Shown here: one piece after another, positions 25,660 through 34,929 of the stretch
Layout: each line of letters starts with the position of its first letter
How positions within the stretch are numbered: position 1 is the stretch's first letter
DNA from: an uncultured Burkholderiales bacterium
GTDB lineage: Bacteria; Pseudomonadota; Gammaproteobacteria; Burkholderiales; Burkholderiaceae_C
Length of the DNA: 64,000 bases
Direction: 5' to 3'
Assembly (NCBI GenBank): GCA_945952065.1
Contig: CAMFGY010000004.1
Location: forward strand, 1-64,000
Translations under genes and position numbers: made by a program
Notes under the pieces: model-generated
Told to the model about the DNA's origin: nothing
The model's input: only the letters and a program-made list of their open reading frames with translations
Database searches by the model: none

Positions 25660-26337
25660 TCAATTCAGCGGTATTTGATTCAGCGGGATCTGATCAAGCC
25701 GATCCACATAGTGATCGGCCGGCACACTGCGGATCGGCTCGCCGTGGTTGTAGCCATAGCTGACCAGCACCACCGTGCAGCCCGCCGCATGCGCAGCCTG
25801 GGCATCATTGCTGGAGTCCCCAATCATCCAGGTCTGCCGTGGGTCCACGCCCAGGGCCTCGCAAGTCTTCAGCAAGGGTAAGGGATCGGGCTTTTTTCGC
25901 TCGAAGTCATCGCCCCCAAAAACCTGATCAAAAAACGCGTCCAGCGCCTTGACCCGCAAGAGCTCACGCGCGAAAGCCGCCGGCTTGTTGGTCAGGCAGG
26001 CCATGGGCAGGCCCAGGGCCCGCAAGCGCTGCAAACCTTCGCGCACCCCGGGGTAGACCTCGGCGTGCTGGCCGTTCAAGGCTTGGTACTGCGCTTGATA
26101 CAAACCCCAGGCCTGCTCATAGAGTTCCGGCGCGCCGCCCACATGAGCCAAGCAGCTGCGGATCAAATGCTCGCTGCCCCGGCCCACCGTCTTTTCGACG
26201 AAGGCTCGGTCCACCAAGGGCAGCCCCAGCTCGGCCAAGACCCGCTGCAGCACCGCCACAAAGTCGCCCAAGGTGTCGACCAGGGTGCCATCCAGATCGA
26301 GGATGAAGGCTTGGGGGCGGCGCAGTTGCAAGGTCAT
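25660..26337 (-). CDS. gph: Phosphoglycolate phosphatase-like HAD hydrolase
   Basis: A 225-residue HAD-superfamily phosphatase. Motif I LDLDGTLVDTLGDF (nucleophile Asp), motif II CLTNKP, motif III Lys in FERKKPDPLPLL and motif IV MIGDSSNDAQAAHAAG are all present, with a helical cap between. It removes 2-phosphoglycolate formed during DNA repair or by oxygenase activity. In many betaproteobacteria gph lies just upstream of trpE; here a chalcone-isomerase-like gene separates them. The C-terminus is a short duplication, DQIPLNQIPLN. Start at ATG 26337. Confidence 0.93.
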   Translation of the reverse strand: MTLQLRRPQAFILDLDGTLVDTLGDFVAVLQRVLAELGLPLVDRAFVEKTVGRGSEHLIRSCLAHVGGAPELYEQAWGLYQAQYQALNGQHAEVYPGVREGLQRLRALGLPMACLTNKPAAFARELLRVKALDAFFDQVFGGDDFERKKPDPLPLLKTCEALGVDPRQTWMIGDSSNDAQAAHAAGCTVVLVSYGYNHGEPIRSVPADHYVDRLDQIPLNQIPLN

Positions 26338-26497
26338 GGCGGTCACAGAGTCCTGGTCGGCTTGAAAAATTGGGGGCAATGAAAGGAAGGCCCGCATCCT
26401 AGCCTTGCTGCGGCATCAGCTCCCGCCCAAGCCGAACGGTAAGGGCGACATGCGATGCCCGCGGGCTTTGGGCTTTGGCTTCCCCTATGGCGCTCAC

Positions 26498-26520
26498 AAC
26501 GCCGAACGTTTACGCTTCGG
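26498..26520. promoter_or_regulatory. Inverted repeat upstream of the propeller kinase gene
   Basis: CGCCGAA (26498-26504) and TTCGGCG (26514-26520) are perfect arms around a 9-base spacer, about 40 bases before the annotated TTG start. It could be an operator or the end hairpin of the gph region. The surrounding 26338-26560 holds no gene. Confidence 0.4.
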
Positions 26521-26560
26521 CGCAACGCTTTGATGCCTGACGCCACCACGGCCCCTTGAA

Positions 26561-29500
26561 TTGACCTCCCTGCTCTCGCTCTTGCTGTGCACCGATGGGG
26601 CGCGCCGGCTGACCCGTCTGATGCTGGGCGCGCTCTTGGCCCTGGCGGTGCCGATTTGGGCGCAGGCGCAAGCCGAGCAGTCGCTCTTGTTCAGCCATGT
26701 CGGCCGAGCGCAAGGCCTGAAAGACGGCAGCGTGGTGACCATGCACCAAGACGCCTCGGGCCTGATGTGGTTGGGCACGACCGGCGGCTTGGCCCGCTGG
26801 GACGGCCGCCAACTGCGGCACTTCACACACGACCCGGTCAAGGCCGACAGCCTTTCCGCCCCCACGGTGCACAGCTTGTTCGAGGAGCGTGGCATCTTGT
26901 GGGTCGGCACCGAACGTGGCCTGGACCGCCTGGACCTGGGCAATTTGCGCATCGAGCGCCAAACCCTGCCCGCTGATTTACCGCAAACCCGTCGCCGTGT
27001 ACTGGGCATGGCACCGCGCGATGCCCACAGCTTTTGGGTCGCCTCGGCCGCTCGTTTGCTGATCTTTGACTGGCGCGAGCGTCGTTTCACCGCGATAGAA
27101 ACCGACGGTGCCGGGCCGGTGCGCGGCCTGCTCAGCGACGGCCATGGCGGCGTGTGGTACTCACACGGCACCCAGGTCCAGCATGTGGACGCCAGTGGAC
27201 GCAAAGGCGCATCGCTGGATCTGGCCGCCGGCCTCGATGCGCCGGGCCAGTTGGACCGCCTCAGCCGCAACCTGATGTTCGATGCCCAGCAACGCCTCTG
27301 GGTGCTGTTGTACAAGGGCGTGGCCGTGTTGGAAATTCAAGCCGGGGCTGACCCTGCCCACCCGGCGGCCCTGCGCGAAGTGCTGCTGCCCGAATTGGCG
27401 CGCTTGCGCAGTGCCACCGCCTACAGCTTGCTGCGTGACAGTGACGGTGATATGTGGGTGGCCTGCGCTTATGACCAAGGGCTGTGGCGCTGGCAAGCCA
27501 GCACGGGTCGTTTGCAACAGTTTTTGAGCGATGCAGCCAAGCCCCAGAGCTTGGCCATCAACTCTTTGGCCAGCCTTTTGCAAGACCGCAGCGGTGTGTT
27601 GTGGGTGGGGACCTGGGGGGCCGGCGCCAGCCTGACCGATCTGCAATCACGGGGCTTCAGTGCCTACCAGCGACGCAGCAATGACCCGAACAGCCTGCCC
27701 CCCACGTCCGGCTCCGCCGTGCTTCGCGATGGCGCCGAGCATGTGTGGGTGGGCAGTCTTTCCCAGGCCTTGAGCCGGCTGCATCTGCCCAGCGGCCAGG
27801 TGCAGCGCTTCAGCGCCGAGCAAGTGGGCGACGCAGTCATCAAGGCCTTGGCACACGATGGGCAGGGGCGGCTGTGGGTCGGCGGCGACACCGGTCTGAC
27901 CCTGTTTGACCCGAAAACACGGCGCTTCAAACGCATCGACCTGAGCTGGGACGCAGCACGTGGCGCATCCATCGCCACCCTCTTGCGGGACACGCAAGGC
28001 CGGCTTTGGGCGGGCTCTGCGGCCGGCTTGTACCGCTTCGATGCGCAGGGCGGGCGGCGGGTTTTTCATGCCGCAGACCCGAGCAGCGGTTTGATCCATG
28101 AAACCTTTGACACCTTGCTGCAAGATGCGCAGGGTCGCATCTGGGCCGGCACCAAAGAAGGCTTGCACCTCTGGGATGCACAGCAAGACCGCTTTCAGCC
28201 CATCCCCGCCGTGAGCGCCCAGGGGCAGCCCGAGTCGCCCCTGGACGTGTTGCATTTGCTACAAGCTCGCGACGGCCGTATCTGGGCGGCCACGGGTCGC
28301 GGTCTCTACGAATTGAGACCCAAGCCCGCCCAGGAGAAAGGCGCAGCCTTCGAACTGCAGGCGCGGGCGCAGGCCCTGGGCCTGCCACGCAGCCCGATGA
28401 CACTGGCCGTCGAAGATGAACGCGGGCAGCTGTGGTTGGGCAGCCAAGTGGGCTTGATTCAGCTGAGCTGGACCGGGCCCGAGCGGGGGGCCCGGGTGCG
28501 CTTGTTTCCATCCGGCGCCCGGCACATCAGCACCGGCTTTGCTTACGGCGCCGTCGATCGGGCCGAGGACGGCAGCCTTTTGTTGGGCGGCAATGGGCTG
28601 TTGCGGGTGCGCCCAGACTTGCTGCGCCAAAACACGCACGCGCCTCGCGTGGTGCTGTCTGGGCTGCGGCTGTTCAATCGCCCCTTGGAGCAAGCGCCGC
28701 CGTCGTCCGAGCTTGGGCCCGAACCTGCGCCAGAGACACCGCCCCACCCCAGCAGTGCCACAAGGGCGCAAACGCCGCCTGCGCGCGATCCGGCTCATCT
28801 TGCCGATCTGGCCGATCTGGGGGTGCACGCGCCCTTGCAGCAAGCGCGCAAGATTCGACTCAGCCCGCGCGAGAGCATGGTCAGCTTCGAGTTCTCGGCC
28901 CTGCATTTCGACCGCCACGAACTCAATCGCTATGCCTGGCAACTGCAGGGTTTCGACCCCGACTGGGTGCAGGGCCAGGCCGGCGAGAACCTGGCCACCT
29001 ATACCAATCTGGACCCCGGCCTCTACCGCTTGCGCGTCAAGGCCGCCAACCCCGATGGCGCGTGGGGCGACAAAGCCGAGGAGATGCTGGACCTGGAGGT
29101 GCAGGTCTTGCCCCCCTGGTGGCGCACCTGGTGGGCTCGGGCAGGGGCCGTGGGCTTGGCCTTGCTGGCCCTGGCCGCGGGCTATCGCTGGCGCACGGCT
29201 CAGCTGCGCCAAATCCGGCAAAAACTCGAAGCCATGGTGGCCAAACGGACCGAAGACCTCTTGCACAAACAAGGCGAGTTGCAAAGCCAGATCGAAAAGA
29301 CCGAGCGAGCCAGAAACGATATTGCCGAGCTCAGCGCCATGGGGCGCGATTTGGGCAGCAGCCTGGACATGGGCACCGTCGTTGCTCAGCTGCACCAGCA
29401 TCTGCAGCACTTGATCAAGGCCGAGGTCTTCGGCGTTGGCTTGGTGGACTGGAACACTCGCACGGTCAACTTTGACCATGTGTTTGCCGCTGGCAAACCG

Positions 29501-30637
29501 GTGGGCGCTTACCAGCGCAGCCTGGATGCGCCCGAACAGCCTGCGGCGCAATGCGTGCTTTCGGGACGCGAATTATTGATCACCCAGTTCAGCCATGACA
29601 CGCGCTGGGTGGACAGCCAGTTGCGCGAGCGCCAAGGCCTGCGGCTGGTGATCCCCGAACACCCACAAGATATGCGCAGCGGCATCTACGTCCCCCTGCT
29701 GATCAAGGGCAAAGTCATCGGCGTGATCTCCGCCGTGAGCACACAAGAAAACGCCTACAGCGCCCATGATCTCGACCTGCTGCGCACCTTGGGCGCCTAT
29801 GCCGCCGTGGCCTTGGAAAACGCCCGTGCCTATGTGAGCCTGGAGGCCTCCCAACGCAAGCTGGTGGAGCAAGAAAAGCTGGCGGCTTTGGGCTCTTTGG
29901 TGGCCGGGGTGGCGCATGAACTCAACACCCCGATCGGCAATAGCGTGTTGATCGCCAGCACCTTGCGGGACAGCAGCCGGGAGTTCGCGCAAAGACTGGA
30001 GGGCGGCCAGATCCGGCGCTCCGAGCTCAATGTTTTTTGCGAAGCCACGCAGACCTCGGGGGACTTGCTGGTGCGCAGCCTGGCGCAAGCGGCAGGGCTG
30101 GTGCAAAGCTTCAAGCAGGTGGCCGCGGACCAAACCTCAGAGCAGCGGCGCAGCTTTGAGCTGCATGGTTTTTGCAAAGAGGTGGCGCTGACCCTGGGCG
30201 CTCGCATCCGCCAAGACGAGCACCGCCTGAATCTGGACGTACCGGACGGCTTGCTGATGGACAGCTACCCCGGCCCGCTGGGCCAGGTCATCAGCAACCT
30301 GATCCTCAATGCCATCTTGCATGGGTTCGAAGGGCGCAAACACGGTCAGATGAATTTGTCAGTCAGGGCGGTGGACGGCGAACACATCGAACTGCTCTTC
30401 AGCGACGACGGCAAAGGCATTGCCGCCCACCATTTGAGCCATGTGTTTGAGCCCTTCTTCACCACAAGACTGGGCCAAGGCGGTAGCGGCCTGGGCCTGC
30501 ACATTTGCTACAACATCGTGCAAGCGGTGCTGGGCGGCAGCCTCAGCGTCAGCAGCGAGCCGGGCCGGGGCGCGCAGTTCAAGCTCATCCTGCCGCGCGT
30601 TGCGCCGCAGCAGCGCAATGCCAGCGAGGCGGCTTGA
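26561..30637 (+). CDS. Sensor histidine kinase with periplasmic two-component-regulator propeller
   Basis: A 1358-residue membrane kinase. An N-terminal hydrophobic signal (LMLGALLALAVPIWAQAQA) leads into Reg_prop repeats forming two beta-propellers (GLMWLGTTGGLARWDG, GILWVGTERGLDRLD, GVLWVGTWGAGASLTD, GRIWAGTKEGLHLWD), then a Y_Y_Y domain (MVSFEFSALHFDRHELNRYAWQLQGFDPDW). A transmembrane helix lies near residues 865-880. A coiled coil, a GAF domain (about 925-1095), an H-box LVAGVAHELNTPIGNS and a HATPase domain (NLILNAILHGFEG, DDGKGIAAHH, GSGLGLHICYNI) follow. No receiver domain is fused and no response regulator is adjacent. Reg_prop sensors often detect oligosaccharides. The start is uncertain: TTG 26561 or ATG 26621, neither with a ribosome site. 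Confidence 0.9.
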   Translation: MTSLLSLLLCTDGARRLTRLMLGALLALAVPIWAQAQAEQSLLFSHVGRAQGLKDGSVVTMHQDASGLMWLGTTGGLARWDGRQLRHFTHDPVKADSLSAPTVHSLFEERGILWVGTERGLDRLDLGNLRIERQTLPADLPQTRRRVLGMAPRDAHSFWVASAARLLIFDWRERRFTAIETDGAGPVRGLLSDGHGGVWYSHGTQVQHVDASGRKGASLDLAAGLDAPGQLDRLSRNLMFDAQQRLWVLLYKGVAVLEIQAGADPAHPAALREVLLPELARLRSATAYSLLRDSDGDMWVACAYDQGLWRWQASTGRLQQFLSDAAKPQSLAINSLASLLQDRSGVLWVGTWGAGASLTDLQSRGFSAYQRRSNDPNSLPPTSGSAVLRDGAEHVWVGSLSQALSRLHLPSGQVQRFSAEQVGDAVIKALAHDGQGRLWVGGDTGLTLFDPKTRRFKRIDLSWDAARGASIATLLRDTQGRLWAGSAAGLYRFDAQGGRRVFHAADPSSGLIHETFDTLLQDAQGRIWAGTKEGLHLWDAQQDRFQPIPAVSAQGQPESPLDVLHLLQARDGRIWAATGRGLYELRPKPAQEKGAAFELQARAQALGLPRSPMTLAVEDERGQLWLGSQVGLIQLSWTGPERGARVRLFPSGARHISTGFAYGAVDRAEDGSLLLGGNGLLRVRPDLLRQNTHAPRVVLSGLRLFNRPLEQAPPSSELGPEPAPETPPHPSSATRAQTPPARDPAHLADLADLGVHAPLQQARKIRLSPRESMVSFEFSALHFDRHELNRYAWQLQGFDPDWVQGQAGENLATYTNLDPGLYRLRVKAANPDGAWGDKAEEMLDLEVQVLPPWWRTWWARAGAVGLALLALAAGYRWRTAQLRQIRQKLEAMVAKRTEDLLHKQGELQSQIEKTERARNDIAELSAMGRDLGSSLDMGTVVAQLHQHLQHLIKAEVFGVGLVDWNTRTVNFDHVFAAGKPVGAYQRSLDAPEQPAAQCVLSGRELLITQFSHDTRWVDSQLRERQGLRLVIPEHPQDMRSGIYVPLLIKGKVIGVISAVSTQENAYSAHDLDLLRTLGAYAAVALENARAYVSLEASQRKLVEQEKLAALGSLVAGVAHELNTPIGNSVLIASTLRDSSREFAQRLEGGQIRRSELNVFCEATQTSGDLLVRSLAQAAGLVQSFKQVAADQTSEQRRSFELHGFCKEVALTLGARIRQDEHRLNLDVPDGLLMDSYPGPLGQVISNLILNAILHGFEGRKHGQMNLSVRAVDGEHIELLFSDDGKGIAAHHLSHVFEPFFTTRLGQGGSGLGLHICYNIVQAVLGGSLSVSSEPGRGAQFKLILPRVAPQQRNASEAA

Positions 30638-30710
30638 GCCCCCGGCGCTGCGCCACATGCCCGTCGCAAAGCCCAGGCCTTACAGTGCCAGCTTCACTGG
30701 AGTCTTGCTC

Positions 30711-31001
30711 ATGTTTTTGATCATCTTGCGCTACAAAAAAGAACTCGCCGAAGTGGATCGCTGGGTGCCAGAGCACCGGGCGTTTCTGGAGCGACACTAT
30801 GCCGCGGGGCACTTGCTCTTGTCGGGTCGTCAAGAGCCACGCACCGGCGGCGTCATCTTGGCGCAGACGAGCAGCCGCGCCCAAGTGCAGGCCCTCATTG
30901 AGCAAGACCCATTTTTCCGCGAACAGCTGGCGGACTATGAAGTGATCGAATGGCTGCCCTCGATGGCGGCGCCAGCGCTGACTTCGCTCTTGGCCCCCTG
31001 A
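30711..31001 (+). CDS. YciI-like (YCII domain) protein
   Basis: A 96-residue alpha/beta protein starting MFLIILRYKKELAEVDRW, followed by VPEHRAFLERHYAAGHLLLSGRQEPRTGGVILAQ. This is the YCII-domain pattern, with the conserved His in the H-R-x-F region and a ferredoxin-like fold. Related proteins are dimeric and sometimes catalytic, but the role here is unknown. It starts 73 bases after the histidine kinase stop and may be co-transcribed with it. Confidence 0.85.
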   Translation: MFLIILRYKKELAEVDRWVPEHRAFLERHYAAGHLLLSGRQEPRTGGVILAQTSSRAQVQALIEQDPFFREQLADYEVIEWLPSMAAPALTSLLAP

Positions 31002-31168
31002 GCCGACGCCCCCCTCAAGCCAGGGATTCCAACCTTGGCATCACCGGCTCTACAGACTTTCACGCAACAGAAGCACTGGCCTGATCGGGTACGCTCGCCC
31101 ACCTAGATTCATAGACGCGCACCGACCCACCCTGGGCGAGTGCCGCATCGAGACAGCCCATTTCGTCC

Positions 31169-33907
31169 ATGACCTTGCTTGCCGCTCCGCAACTCAGCCG
31201 CCATCTGGTTGACAACCCCAATCTCACCGCCTGGCTGGAAGAGTGCGCCGAGGTGTCCTTGGTCCTGGCCATTGCGCCGGCAGGTTTTGGCAAGACCACC
31301 GCCCTCTTGAGCCTGCATGAGCGCCTGCGCGACAAGGGCTTTGCCACCGCCTGGATTCAGCTCAGCGCGGATGACAACCACGTCGAGCGCCTGTGTGCGC
31401 TGCTCGACACCGCGTTGGCCGTGGACGTCAATGCGCCCACCAGCCAGCCCTTGCCCAATTTGATGGACGCGCGCTACACCGGCTCGCGCCTGGGCCAGGA
31501 TGTGCTGGATGCGGTGGCCGCCTTGCAGCAGCCCACCGCCATTTTTCTGGACGACTTTGACCACCTGCGCGAGGCCCGCGCGGTGGATCTGATGCAGCGG
31601 CTGATCGAACGTCTGCCGCCGCAGTGCAAGCTCTTCATCAGTGCGCGCAGCGCACCGCTGCTGCGGCTTTACAAGCTCAAAGCGCAGGGACGCTTGCTGC
31701 AAATCGGCATGGCCGAGCTGAGCTTCGATCTGGAGCAGGCCGAGCTGTTTTTGAACCAACGCCACCAGTTGCAGCTTGACGCCGCCAGCGTGCGCCGCCT
31801 GCTGCACGCCACCGAAGGCTGGCCGGCAGGCTTGCAACTGGCCGCCCTGGCCTTGAAGGCCCGCGGCGACAAGCGGGGTTTTATTGAAAACTTCTGCGAG
31901 CAGACCGCCGACATTGGCCGCTACCTCTATGAAGAGGTGTTCTGGGACCAAGCCGAAGAGATCAAAACCTTTTTGCTGCAGACCAGCTTCATCCAGCAAC
32001 TCGGGCCGGGCATCTGCAATGCGGTGTGCCAAATCAGCAATGCGGCCACGCTTTTGCGGCAGCTGGAGCAGCAAGGCCTGTTTGTGCTGCGCATGGGCGC
32101 GGCCGGCACCGAGTTCCGCTACCACCCGCTGTTTGCCGAGTTCTTGCTGCGCAAGCTGGGCGAAGACCACCCCCACTGGTTGCCCGAGCTGCATCAACGC
32201 GCTGCCGATTGGTTCTTGCAAGCCGGCGACCCCGGCGCTGCGGTGGACCATGCGCTGGCCGCCGGCAACCATGAGCAAGCCTGCGCCATCTTGGTGGGCC
32301 ATGTCTGGCAAGCGCTGGCGCGCGGCCACATCAGCACCTGCCGCCACTGGCTGGCGCAGATTCCGCCAGCGGTGCAAGCGCGCCACCCGGAGTTGCTGGT
32401 GGCGCTGAGTTGGGCGCACATCTTCCGTTACGAATATGCCAAGGCCAGCGAACTGGCCGAGCAACTCAAGCATGAGCCCGCGGTGCAAGCCATGGCCGAG
32501 TACCGGCTGCTCAGCCCCTTGTCCCTGGTCCTGATGGACAGACTCAGCGAGTGCGAAGCGGCGCTGCAGCACCAGGAGCTGACCGCTGTCGGCGGCTTGA
32601 GTGAAGCCACCTTCCGCTCGATCAGCGCCTATGTGGATCTGTGCTCCCACCGCTTTGACGCCGCGCTGGAGAACGCCGACCGCTCGCTGCAATTGTTCAA
32701 GCGCATGGGCAGCGTCTACGGCACCACCTTCAGCCACGGCATCAGCACCTACGCCTTGCTGGCCCAGGGCCGCGCTTTGCAGGTGATTGCCCGGCTGGAG
32801 CCGGCCCTGGCCGAGCTGAGCCGGGTCAGCGGCCGCCACAGCGCCAGCAGCGCCTATGTGGGCGTCTATCTGGCCGGAGCCCTCTATGAGGTGGGCGAGT
32901 TCGAGCGCGCCGCCAGCCTGGCGCGCGAGTACCTGGACTTGTCGGCCGAGCTGGTGTTTTTGGATGCCATCGTCATCGCGCACCGAATTTTGTCGCGCAC
33001 CCTGTGTCGGGCCGGGCAGTACGCCGAGGCCGCCGCGCTGATCCATGCAGGCACCGAGTTGGGCCGTTCGCTGGGGCTGACGCGCATCGTGGCCCCCATG
33101 CGGCTGGAGCAGCAGTACCAAGTGGTGCACCAGTTCGACCACGGTCACCCACTGGCCCCGGAGCGCCTGAGCCTGCTGCCAGCCGCCTGGGACTTTGCCG
33201 CTGACCGCATGACGCCGATCAACGACGTGGAGGACCAAGCCCTGGCAGGCCTGCGCCTGGGCCTGCGCGATGGCCGGGCCGAAGAGGTGCTGGCCGCCTG
33301 CCAGAGCAAACGGGCCAAGGCGCAAAAGCTGGGCCGCCGTCGCCGCCAGCTCAAGCTGGGCTTGTTGCAGGCCCAGGCCCTGGCCTGTTTGCAGCGCGAG
33401 CCCGAGGCCTTGCAGCTTTTGGCGGACCTGGTTTTGGCCGAGGGTGAGCTGGCCTTGCGCGCCACCTATCTGGAAGAGGGCCCGCAACTGCTGGCCTTGC
33501 TGATGCGGCTGCGCGAACAAGGCCACAGCAGCCCGGCTCAGACGGCGCGGCTGAGGGCCTTGCTGAATCTGGTGCTGGCCATGGAGACCCTGCCCGCTGC
33601 GGCCTTGAGCGGCACCACGCCTGATGCCCAGGCGCAGACCCAGTCGCCCTCGCCCGCCACAGAAGGGGCCGCCAGCGCCCCCGAGACCGCCACCACGCCC
33701 CCGGCGATGGACTGCGGCCTGTCGCCGCGTGAGCTGCAGATCTTGCAATGCCTGTCGGCCGGCATGCCCAACAAGCTGATCGCCAACAGCCTGCACATCT
33801 CCGAGCCCACGGTGAAGTTCCATTTGCGCAACATCAACCACAAGCTGGACGCCCGCAACCGCACCCATGCGGTCTTCATCGCCCGCGAGCGCGGCTGGGT
33901 CAGCTGA
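31169..33907 (+). CDS. MalT-like LuxR-family ATP-dependent transcriptional regulator (LAL type)
   Basis: A 912-residue STAND ATPase regulator. Walker A is LAIAPAGFGKTTAL (about residues 33-46), Walker B-like is AIFLDDFDHL, and RLPPQCKLFISAR is the sensor region. Then comes a long helical/TPR-like sensor arm (about 340-780), a low-complexity Ala/Pro/Thr linker (about 805-845), and a C-terminal LuxR HTH (LSPRELQILQCLSAGMPNKLIANSLHISEPTVKFHLRNINHKL). Such proteins activate transcription when bound to ATP and an inducer, as MalT does with maltotriose. It lies upstream of a lipoprotein and an AraC gene that share a promoter design, which it could control. Ligand unknown. Confidence 0.92.
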   Translation: MTLLAAPQLSRHLVDNPNLTAWLEECAEVSLVLAIAPAGFGKTTALLSLHERLRDKGFATAWIQLSADDNHVERLCALLDTALAVDVNAPTSQPLPNLMDARYTGSRLGQDVLDAVAALQQPTAIFLDDFDHLREARAVDLMQRLIERLPPQCKLFISARSAPLLRLYKLKAQGRLLQIGMAELSFDLEQAELFLNQRHQLQLDAASVRRLLHATEGWPAGLQLAALALKARGDKRGFIENFCEQTADIGRYLYEEVFWDQAEEIKTFLLQTSFIQQLGPGICNAVCQISNAATLLRQLEQQGLFVLRMGAAGTEFRYHPLFAEFLLRKLGEDHPHWLPELHQRAADWFLQAGDPGAAVDHALAAGNHEQACAILVGHVWQALARGHISTCRHWLAQIPPAVQARHPELLVALSWAHIFRYEYAKASELAEQLKHEPAVQAMAEYRLLSPLSLVLMDRLSECEAALQHQELTAVGGLSEATFRSISAYVDLCSHRFDAALENADRSLQLFKRMGSVYGTTFSHGISTYALLAQGRALQVIARLEPALAELSRVSGRHSASSAYVGVYLAGALYEVGEFERAASLAREYLDLSAELVFLDAIVIAHRILSRTLCRAGQYAEAAALIHAGTELGRSLGLTRIVAPMRLEQQYQVVHQFDHGHPLAPERLSLLPAAWDFAADRMTPINDVEDQALAGLRLGLRDGRAEEVLAACQSKRAKAQKLGRRRRQLKLGLLQAQALACLQREPEALQLLADLVLAEGELALRATYLEEGPQLLALLMRLREQGHSSPAQTARLRALLNLVLAMETLPAAALSGTTPDAQAQTQSPSPATEGAASAPETATTPPAMDCGLSPRELQILQCLSAGMPNKLIANSLHISEPTVKFHLRNINHKLDARNRTHAVFIARERGWVS

Positions 33908-33929
33908 GGACTGCAAGCGCGGCGACGAC

Positions 33930-33973
33930 CTATCCCATTGAACGGCGACAAGCGCAGCGCCTGCGCCTAGAGT
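33930..33973 (+). promoter_or_regulatory. Promoter A with TATCC box, upstream of the lipoprotein gene
   Basis: GCGACA (33945-33950), a 17-base spacer and TAGAGT (33968-33973) form a -35/-10 pair. CTATCCC lies at 33930-33936, just upstream of the -35. The same hexamers with the same spacing occur at 34851-34879, also below TATCC boxes. An activator bound next to a weak -35 is likely. Candidates are the adjacent MalT-like or AraC regulators. Confidence 0.5.
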
Positions 33974-34002
33974 CAGGGCCCTGCCGAACTGAGACCGGGC
34001 CG

Positions 34003-34752
34003 ATGCATCCGAAACGACGTCATTTTTTGATCACCGGCCTGCTGCCGCTGCTGCCCCGCGTGCCGCAAGCGCCGCTGCTCTTGGGCTTGGCGGGCTGCGC
34101 CAGCCAGAGCCCCAATGCCAGCGATGAGCTCAGCGCCGCCAACCCAGCGGCCGCGCGCAAACCCCGCATCTACACCGAGCAAGTCGCCAGCCTGCTGATC
34201 TCGCAAGACCGCAAGCAACTGGTGGTGCTGGGCGATCAATACCACTATGTGTTCGAGGCCCCTGCCGACTTGCTGCGGCTTTTGGAATCCACGCTCAAGC
34301 CACGCCTGAGCGCCGCCATCGGCCCCTTTCATGTGGCGCTGGACGGCAGCACGCAGGGCGGCTATCAGGTCTTTTTGCCGCCCGACTTGAGTGAAGACGA
34401 AGCCGAGTTGGCCCAGAGCCTGGGCTTTGCCAAGTCGGCATCCGAGACCCCGGGCTGGTTCTTGACTCGGCCCCTGCAGGGCAAGCGCTATGTGGTGGGC
34501 AACACCTTCCGCGCCGCGCGCAGCCCTCACCTCTTGAACCGCGCCTACACCGTCACCGTCGAGGCCCTGGAGGCCCCGGGCCAAAAGACGGTGGAGCAGT
34601 TGGCCACGCCCGTGGCGATCGCCTCCGACGGGGTGCTGCTGATCTACTACGCGGCCCTCGCGCCGCTGCTGATCCCGCTGATCTTTCTGTCCAAAGAAAA
34701 GCGTCCCGGTGCCGCGCAGGCAGCGTCCGCCCCCTCGCCCGCCTTGCCCTAG
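34003..34752 (+). CDS. Conserved lipoprotein-like exported protein of unknown function
   Basis: A 249-residue protein. MHPKRRHFLITGLLPLLP has a twin-arginine-like RRHFLI followed by a hydrophobic stretch ending in LGLAGC, a lipobox, so Tat or Sec export and lipidation are both possible. The mature part (RIYTEQVASLLISQDRKQLVVLGDQYHYVFEAPADLL...) is predicted alpha/beta. A hydrophobic segment near the C-terminus (VLLIYYAALAPLLIPLIFL) may anchor it a second time. No family name can be given with confidence. It has its own promoter, matched to that of the AraC gene that follows 177 bases later. Confidence 0.75.
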   Translation: MHPKRRHFLITGLLPLLPRVPQAPLLLGLAGCASQSPNASDELSAANPAAARKPRIYTEQVASLLISQDRKQLVVLGDQYHYVFEAPADLLRLLESTLKPRLSAAIGPFHVALDGSTQGGYQVFLPPDLSEDEAELAQSLGFAKSASETPGWFLTRPLQGKRYVVGNTFRAARSPHLLNRAYTVTVEALEAPGQKTVEQLATPVAIASDGVLLIYYAALAPLLIPLIFLSKEKRPGAAQAASAPSPALP

Positions 34753-34774
34753 CCTTGGCGGCGCGAACCCTCCG

Positions 34775-34879
34775 GGTATCCCCGCACGACCTATCCTTTT
34801 GGCTAGTTAGCACTATCCCTTGGGACAGGGGATACCTAGACGGACGGACGGCGACAGGCCCGCAAGCGGCTTCTAGAGT
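34775..34879 (+). promoter_or_regulatory. Promoter B with four TATCC boxes, upstream of the AraC gene
   Basis: GCGACA (34851-34856), 17 bases, TAGAGT (34874-34879) repeat promoter A exactly in hexamers and spacing. Upstream are TATCC at about 34777, 34792 and 34814, and an inverted copy GGATA at about 34830. GGTATCCCC (34775-34783) and GGGGATACC (34828-34836) are perfect inverted arms 44 bases apart, which would suit looping or cooperative regulator binding. Confidence 0.5.
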
Positions 34880-34929
34880 GCGGGCTCCGTCCCCTGTCTG
34901 AGCCTTGCTCGGCCCGTACACGCAGCACC

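Noticed and set aside
31109-33916. 935-residue ORF on the minus strand opposite the LuxR-type gene
   Set aside because: Low-complexity Gln/Gly/Val-rich shadow of a high-GC gene with no ribosome site or recognisable domain; the plus-strand protein has full domain support.
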